A program made the translations under genes and the position numbers. Source: Streptomyces hoynatensis (GTDB lineage: Bacteria; Actinomycetota; Actinomycetes; Streptomycetales; Streptomycetaceae). From it: a stretch of 64,000 nt of DNA. Location: contig NZ_RBAL01000011.1 of assembly GCF_003626535.1 (NCBI RefSeq), positions 145,293 to 209,292 on the forward strand, given 5' to 3'. Each line of letters starts with the position of its first letter. The first letter of the stretch is position 1. The notes under the pieces are model-generated. The model had not been told where the DNA came from, searched no databases, and saw only the letters and a program-made list of their open reading frames with translations. Below, one piece after another: positions 62,001-64,000 of the stretch.

Positions 62001-64000
62001 CACCCGCTCCTCGGGGAGGGTGTCGAGGTCGGCGTGCCGGGTGGCCTGCGGGAGGCCGAGGTCGTCGGCCCCGAGCACGGCCACGGTGCGGTCGCCGAGG
62101 CCGGCCGGGAGGGCCGGGGCGGCGATCCAGTCCAGCCCGAAGAGGGAGTCGGGTGCGCCGGTGGGGGCGCCGAGCTGCTCGGTGGCGAGCGGGCGGGTCA
62201 CCAGCGTCTCGACGTGGGCGACCAGCTCGCCTGCCGGGTCGGCGGCGGTGATGCCGAGGGAGTCCCCGCTGCCGGGGGTCAGGCGCACCCGCAGGCTCGC
62301 CGCGCCGGTGGCATGCAGGGACACGCCCTCCCAGGAGAACGGCAGGCCCGCCGCGGCGCCGGGTTCCGCGCCGGTCACCATCCAGGCGTGCAGGGCGGCG
62401 TCGAGGAGCGCCGGGTGCAGGCCGAAGCCGCCGGGCTCCACGCCCTCGGGGAGGGTCACCTCCGCGAAGGTCTCCTCCCCGCGCCGCCAGGCGGCCTTGA
62501 GGCCGCGGAAGGTGGGGCCGTAGGCGAACCCGCCTTCGGCGAAGCCCTCGTAGCAGTCGGTGATCTCCACCGGTTCGGCGCCCGCGGGCGGCCAGGTCAC
62601 GGCGTCGAACTCGACCTGGGGCGGCCCGGCGGTGATCAGCGAGCCCGTGGCGTTGGGGGTCCACGGCAGGTCGGCGGCGCCCTCGGGCCTGCTGTGGACG
62701 ACGAAGGAACGCCGGCCGGTCTCGTCGGCCACGCCGACCCGCAGCTGCACCTGCACCGCGCCCTGCTCGGGCAGGACCAGCGGCGCGGCCAGGGTCAGCT
62801 CCTCCACCCGGTCGCAACCGACCTCGTCACCCGCCCGGACGGCCAGCTCCACGAACGCCGTCCCGGGCAGCAGCACCTGCCCCATCACGGCGTGATCCGC
62901 CAGCCAGGGGTGCGAGGAAAGCGACAGCCGGCCGGTGAACAACAGGCCCTCGCCCTCGGCGAGTTCCACCGAGGCGCCGAGCAGCGGGTGCTGGGCGGCG
63001 GACAGGCCGAGGCCGTCGGCGTCGCCGGGGCGGGTGACGCGGGCGGGCCAGTAGCGCTCGTGGTGGAAGGCGTAGGTCGGCAGGTCGACGCGGCGCGCCC
63101 CGGTGCCTGCGAAGAGGGGGGCCCAGTCCACGGCGACGCCGGCCACGTGCAGGTGGGCCAGCGCGGTGAGGAGGGTGGTCTCCTCGGCGCGGTCCTTGCG
63201 CAGGGAGGGCACGATCCGGGCCTGCTCGCCGTCCAGGGTGTGGGCGGCCATCGCCGACAGCACGCCGTCGGGGCCCAGTTCGAGGAACACGTCGGCGCCC
63301 GCGTCGCGCAGGGCGCCGACCCCGTCGGCGAACCGCACGGTTTCCCGCACGTGCCGCACCCAGTACCCGGCCGAGCCCAGTTCCCCGGCCTCGACGAGGC
63401 GGCCCGTCAGGTTCGACACGATGCCCAGCCGGGGCTCGGCGAAGGCGAGGCCGGTCACGGCCTCCCGGAACTCCTCCAGCATCGGGTCCATCAGCGGGGA
63501 GTGGAAGGCGTGCGACACCGGGAGCACGGTGGTCTTGCGGCCCTGGGCCTCGATGGCCGCGGCGGCTTCGAGGACGGCGTCGGTGTCGCCGGAGAGCACC
63601 ACGGCCTGGGGGCCGTTGACGGCGGCCACGGCCACCCGCTCGGTCAGCAGCGGGGTCACCTCGTCCTCGGACGCCTGGACGGCGATCATGGCGCCGCCCT
63701 CGGGCAGCGCCTGCATCAGCCGCGCCCGCGCCGACACCAGCGTGCAGGCGTCCTCCAGGGACAGCACCCCCGCGACGTGCGCCGCCGCGATCTCGCCGAT
63801 CGAGTGGCCCGCGACGAACTCGGGCCGCACGCCCCAGGACTCGACAAGTCGATACAGCGCCACCTCGATGGCGAACAGCGCGGGCTGCGCCACCCCGGTA
63901 CGGTCCAGCTCCGCCTTGTCCGCGCCCCACATCACCTCGCGCACCGCCGGGTCGAGCAGCGCCAGCGCCTCGTCCAGGGCGGCGGCGAACACCGGGAACC
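50088..64000 (-). CDS. Modular type I polyketide synthase (partial, 3' part)
   Basis: More than 4,630 residues are in the window and the frame runs on past base 64000, so the N-terminus is missing. Reading from the right there is a partial module (AT-DH-KR-ACP) and two full modules (KS-AT-DH-KR-ACP), then about 110 residues of helical and acidic tail (SDDDLFAMLDDELGQD) that look like a C-terminal docking domain. There is no thioesterase and no enoylreductase. KS motifs DTACSSS, EAHGTGT and KSNIGHT are intact. All three ATs have GHSIGE and SHAFH, indicating malonyl-CoA. All DHs have HAVMGxVLLPG and the LLDA/LLDAT motif. All KRs have the LDD of B-type reductases. The product segment should be a conjugated triene, handed to the next synthase. 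Confidence 0.96.
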   Translation of the reverse strand, partial: FPVFAAALDEALALLDPAVREVMWGADKAELDRTGVAQPALFAIEVALYRLVESWGVRPEFVAGHSIGEIAAAHVAGVLSLEDACTLVSARARLMQALPEGGAMIAVQASEDEVTPLLTERVAVAAVNGPQAVVLSGDTDAVLEAAAAIEAQGRKTTVLPVSHAFHSPLMDPMLEEFREAVTGLAFAEPRLGIVSNLTGRLVEAGELGSAGYWVRHVRETVRFADGVGALRDAGADVFLELGPDGVLSAMAAHTLDGEQARIVPSLRKDRAEETTLLTALAHLHVAGVAVDWAPLFAGTGARRVDLPTYAFHHERYWPARVTRPGDADGLGLSAAQHPLLGASVELAEGEGLLFTGRLSLSSHPWLADHAVMGQVLLPGTAFVELAVRAGDEVGCDRVEELTLAAPLVLPEQGAVQVQLRVGVADETGRRSFVVHSRPEGAADLPWTPNATGSLITAGPPQVEFDAVTWPPAGAEPVEITDCYEGFAEGGFAYGPTFRGLKAAWRRGEETFAEVTLPEGVEPGGFGLHPALLDAALHAWMVTGAEPGAAAGLPFSWEGVSLHATGAASLRVRLTPGSGDSLGITAADPAGELVAHVETLVTRPLATEQLGAPTGAPDSLFGLDWIAAPALPAGLGDRTVAVLGADDLGLPQATRHADLDTLPEERVPGLVLVPLPEAAPGEATDALRARTTWALRLAQRWTEEERFADSRLVFVSRGAVAAAQGEVPDPAAAALWGLVRSAQSEHPHRFGLLDLPAAPPAAALLGQALAVEEPQVAVREDAVLVPRLVRAGLPEGGFAWDPHGLVLVTGATGGLGAALARHLARERGVRRLLLVSRRGRDAESAAELLADLEEAGAEAELVACDVADRAALAGLLAEREVAAVVHTAGVLDDGVLGSLTRERLDYVFEPKADAAWHLHELTRDRDLSAFVVFSSAAGVFGNPGQANYAAANAFLDALMATRRAEGLPGLSLAWGAWTGTGMLAAADDERRARSGMPALPVEQGLALFDAALAAPQALLLPVRLDLPVLRTQPQIPPLLHGLIRVRSRRAAAGSDTAVTLVRRLSGLDADARREALLGLVRGEVAAVLGHADAASIEATRPFNDLGFDSLTAVELRNRLGTATGLRLPATMVYDYPTPTALADHLLGELFDAAEPAAALPTRALPPVSDDPIVIVGMACRYPGGVSSPADLWRLVLEGTDAISEFPTDRGWDLAGLYHPDPDHPGTSYTRSGGFLHDAGEFDPEFFGMSPREALATDAQQRLLLETTWEAIESAGIDPVSLRGSQTGVFAGVMYNDYSSILHGGGFEGHQGTGTSPSVVSGRLSYTFGLEGPAVTVDTACSSSLVAMHLAAQALRAGECDLALAGGVTVMSTPSALVEFSRQRGLSPDGRCKAFSDSADGVGWSEGVGVVTLERLSDARRNGHQVLAVLRGSAVNQDGASNGLTAPNGPSQQRVIRQALAGAGLSTSDVDVVEAHGTGTTLGDPIEAQALLATYGQERERPVLLGSIKSNIGHTQAAAGVAGVIKMVLAMRHGLVPRTLHVDAPSSHVDWEAGAVELLTEQTEWPEVDRPRRAGISSFGVSGTNAHLILEQAPETREEPTQAEPAETPATRPAVVPLPVSAKSAEALEGQVGRIATFAAQASPLDVGYSLVTSRSLFDRRAVLLASAEGVTEAARGTATERSLALLFTGQGAQRLGMGRELYGRFPVFAAALDEALALLDPAVREVMWGEDAEALNRTGVAQPALFAIEVALYRLVESWGVRAEFVAGHSIGEIAAAHVAGVFSLEDACALVSARARLMQALPEGGAMVAVQATEEEVTARLTDGVSIAAVNGPAAVVLSGEEAPVLELAASFEAQGRKTSRLRVSHAFHSPLMDPMLDEFRAVVEGLSFAEPRIPVVAAGEVTSPEFWVRHVREAVRFADAVGRLVEQGASAFLEVGPDGVLSGMAAESVPDGAVVVPVLRRDRGEEEAAVTALARLHVAGARVEWRALFAGTGAQRIDLPTYAFHHQHYWPPVVARPGDAAGLGQLAVAHPLLGAAVELAEGEGLLFTSRLSLSSHPWLADHAVMGQVLLPGTAFVELAVRAGDEVGCDRVEELTLAAPLVLPEQGAVQIQVAVGAADASGARPVAVYSRPEGDAGLSWTQHATGTLTAAAPAAPELGFDAVAWPPPGAEPVDVTDCYPGFAELGFAYGPAFQGLRSVWRRGEEVFAEVALPEGVEPGGFGLHPALLDATLHAALLAGSGEEGGLPFSWQGVTLHATGAASLRVRLTLGGDGTMAIACADPAGGPVARVESLVTRRVAAEQLGEARTEQDSLFAVDWVPAPPAAAGERQAALLGADPFGLGDLPRHADLAALAEAGVPEVVLAPLAAEAEGAPEEIARAVSARALALAQEWVADERFADSRLVFVTRGAVAPADGEVQDPPTAAVWGLVRSAQSEHPHRFGLLDLDAGSGPEALASALAVEEPQVAVREGAVLVPRLVRAGLPEGGFAWDPEGLVLVTGATGGLGAALARHLARERGVRRLLLVSRRGRDAESAAGLFADLEEAGAEAELVACDVADRAALAGLLAEREVRAVVHTAGVLDDGVLGSLTRERLDYVFRPKVDAAWHLHELTRERELSAFVVFSSAAGVFGTPGQANYAAANAFLDALMARRRAEGLPGVSMAWGAWAEAGMLMASDAERMARSGMPALSVEQGLALFDAALAAPQALVLPVRLDLPVLRAQAQIPPLLHGLIRVRSRRAAAGSDTAVTLVRRLSGLDADARREALLDLVRGEVAEVLAHADLSRIEADRQFKDLGFDSLTAVELRNRLSTATGLRLPATMVYDYPTPAALAGHLHEELFDAAQEAAAVPARALPPVSDDPIVIVGMACRYPGGVASPEDLWQLTLDGTDAISGFPTDRGWDLDALYHPDPDNPGTAYTRSGGFLHDAGDFDPAFFGMSPREAIATDSQQRLLLETTWEAIESAGIDPVSLRGSATGVFAGVMYNDYGAGLGGGEFEGHQGTGSSPSVASGRVAYTFGFEGPAVTVDTACSSSLVAMHWAMQALRAGECDLALAGGVTVMSTPSALVEFSRQRGLSPDGRCKAFSDSADGVGWSEGVGLLVLERLSDAQRHGHRVLALVRGSAVNQDGASNGLTAPNGPSQQRVIRQALAGAGLSTSDVDVVEAHGTGTTLGDPIEAQALLATYGQDRERPLLLGSIKSNIGHTQAAAGAAGVIKMIMAMRHGVLPKSLHIDAPSSHVDWEAGAVHLLTEQTEWPEVDRARRAAVSSFGVSGTNAHVIIEQAPHTPAEIETPQTEPAAVPLPVSARTAGALDGQVERIVAFAEAELPVDVGLSLVTSRSVFEHRAVLLAGEEGVAEVARGVAGERRLAVLFTGQGAQRLGMGRELYARFPVFAAALDEALALLDPAVREVMWGADKAELDRTGVAQPALFAIEVALYRLVESWGVRPEFVAGHSIGEIAAAHVAGVLSLEDACTLVSARARLMQALPEGGAMIAVQASEDEVTPLLTEGVAIAAVNGPASVVLSGEEQAVQAVAGALRDQGRKTTALAVSHAFHSPLMDPMLAEFQAAVAGLTFHEPRIPVVSNLTGRLAGEADLRSPAYWARHVRETVRFADGVGALAEAGATAFLELGPDGVLTALAAASLPEDALLVPSLRKDRDEETAAVTALARLHVAGVPVDWAPLFAGTGAQRVDLPTYAFQHQRFWPAGTLRAGDGAGIGQVAIGHPLLGASVELANGEGLLFTSRLSLSTHPWLADHAVMGRVLLPGTAFVELAIRAGDEVGCDRIEELTLAAPLVVPEHGAVQVQVSVGAPDESGARPLAVYSRPEGAADQPWLENATGTLTGNGHKPDFDAVAWPPAEAEPVEVAGCYEGFAEIGFAYGPVFQGLKSVWRKGEDVYAEVALPEDVPSEAYGLHPALLDATLHAYLLAGSGEGGGGLPFSWEGVSLHATGASALRVRLRPSGDALALAVADTAGQPVATIETLTLRTVSTEQLGEGEPGREPLFRLDWVPAATEPAEAPSWALAGPDVLGLAESLGGRPGFESLSALAEAPEVPEVVVMPLAAPDLPVAKAAHEVTAQALGVLQEWLAEERFAHSRLVLVTRGAVAAEPTDTVDVATAAVWGLVRSAQSENPGRLTLVDVDSADLSLAVLPQTFGEEPQLAVREGLILTARLARVAVPAAPAGQAAEEAAQEAPAGQDALPEAGWDGEGTVLITGGTGGLGALLARHLVVARGARSLLLVSRRGPEAEGAAELVAELAGHGAHAEVAACDVSDRSALAALLGAHQVTAVVHTAGVLDDGVIGSLTPERLTAVLRPKVDAAWHLHELTQHRELRAFVLFSSAAGVFGNPGQGNYAAANAFLDALAVHRRELGLPGLSLGWGAWAQTGMVAATEADRMARSGMPPITEEQGLALFDAAVEGAEAAVLPVRLDLSVLRAQPEVPALLRGLVRTRARRSAAGAEGAESLVRRLNGLTEAEVREALLDLVKEQVATVLGYADTAEIEAERQFKELGFDSLTAVELRNRLGAATGLRLPATLVFDYPTPTELVGLLLDQLDLDTREDTGGVLAELDALERAIGKAAVDEQLFKQVAGRLEVLRTRWASLREDPKKAEEPEVDFDTASDDDLFAMLDDELGQD
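50390..55435 (-). other. PKS module C: KS-AT-DH-KR-ACP
   Basis: KS is about 55435-54150 with Cys at 54909-54911. AT is about 53905-52930 with Ser at 53637-53639. DH is about 52830-52000 with His at 52731-52733. KR is about 51390-50860 with LDD at 51105-51113 and Tyr at 50940-50942. ACP is about 50590-50390 with Ser at 50457-50459. The KR region differs more from A and B than they do from each other and carries an Ala/Glu/Gln-rich linker before it. Confidence 0.92.
53477..53836. repeat. 360-bp near-identical AT segment (module C copy)
   Basis: This segment matches 63641-64000 in module A with four mismatches that I can count by eye; the match may continue beyond the window edge. It covers the AT core with GHSIGE. 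Confidence 0.85.
55540..60505 (-). other. PKS module B: KS-AT-DH-KR-ACP
   Basis: KS is about 60505-59230 with the catalytic Cys codon at 59982-59984. AT is about 58970-57975 with Ser at 58692-58694 and SHAFH near 58400. DH is about 57915-57090 with His at 57810-57812. KR is about 56525-55990 with LDD at 56250-56258. ACP is about 55740-55540 with Ser at 55602-55604. All domains look active. Confidence 0.92.
60610..64000 (-). other. PKS module A (partial): AT-DH-KR-ACP
   Basis: AT is about 64000-63050 (its start and the KS lie outside the window). DH is about 63000-62190 with catalytic His at 62893-62895. KR is about 61590-61060 with LDD at 61323-61331 and FSSAAGVFG. ACP is about 60810-60610 with the phosphopantetheine Ser at 60675-60677. 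The AT is malonyl-type. No ER lies between DH and KR. Confidence 0.9.
63641..64000. repeat. 360-bp near-identical AT segment (module A copy)
   Basis: Counterpart of 53477-53836, with a constant offset of 10,164 bases and four mismatches. Module B has the same segment in a more diverged form. Confidence 0.85.

Noticed and set aside
50088..63992. Several hundred-residue frames on the + strand opposite the PKS gene
   Set aside because: They are serine/arginine-rich shadows caused by the high GC content and repeat in every module.

Overview
The window looks like chromosome from a Streptomyces-type actinomycete. GC is very high with a strong G/C bias at third codon positions, many genes start with GTG, operons are full of 4-base ATGA/GTGA overlaps, and some promoters appear leaderless. 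I see no tRNA, rRNA, CRISPR array or insertion sequence.

Left block (1-14688, + strand). One tightly packed operon encodes a carbohydrate ABC transporter (end of one permease, a second permease, its own ATPase), a PHP-domain metallohydrolase, an IolE-like TIM-barrel enzyme, a Gfo/Idh/MocA dehydrogenase, a GH38 alpha-mannosidase, and then iolC, a Cgl0158/IolJ-like aldolase, iolB, iolD and mmsA. An alpha-mannosidase inside a complete myo-inositol pathway suggests import and breakdown of a mannosylated inositol, for example a head group of actinobacterial or fungal mannosyl-inositol lipids. This substrate is inferred.

Middle block (15040-34694). These are mostly small independent units: a membrane Ser/Thr kinase, DUF488, a family 5 uracil-DNA glycosylase, a ferredoxin-reductase-like flavoprotein, a berberine-bridge-type oxidase, an XRE regulator with a downstream Cys-rich pair, two VOC proteins, a PhzF-like protein, an AsnC regulator, a small hydrolase, CutA, and a secreted GH26 mannanase with a perfect CebR-type operator at its promoter. 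Then come an ABC exporter, two tandem paralogous lipoproteins sharing an exact 107-bp segment, and a truncated gene next to them.

Right-centre block (34933-47394, + strand). A LacI regulator with a double inverted operator heads what is probably one long operon: a sugar ABC importer without an ATPase, four consecutive and divergent ADP-ribosylglycohydrolase-family proteins, a ribokinase, a family III CoA-transferase and a CitE-like CoA lyase. The last seven genes are linked by stop/start overlaps. This is the best candidate for an undescribed catabolic system, probably for a ribosylated compound whose aglycone is processed as a CoA thioester.

Right block (47422-64000). After an Rrf2/NmrA divergent pair, a Sel1-repeat protein and a small unknown protein, strong hairpins precede the 3' end of a giant modular type I polyketide synthase on the - strand. 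The visible part holds two full modules and part of a third, all KS-AT-DH-KR-ACP with malonyl-type ATs and no thioesterase. That predicts a conjugated polyene segment, with the chain passed to another protein.
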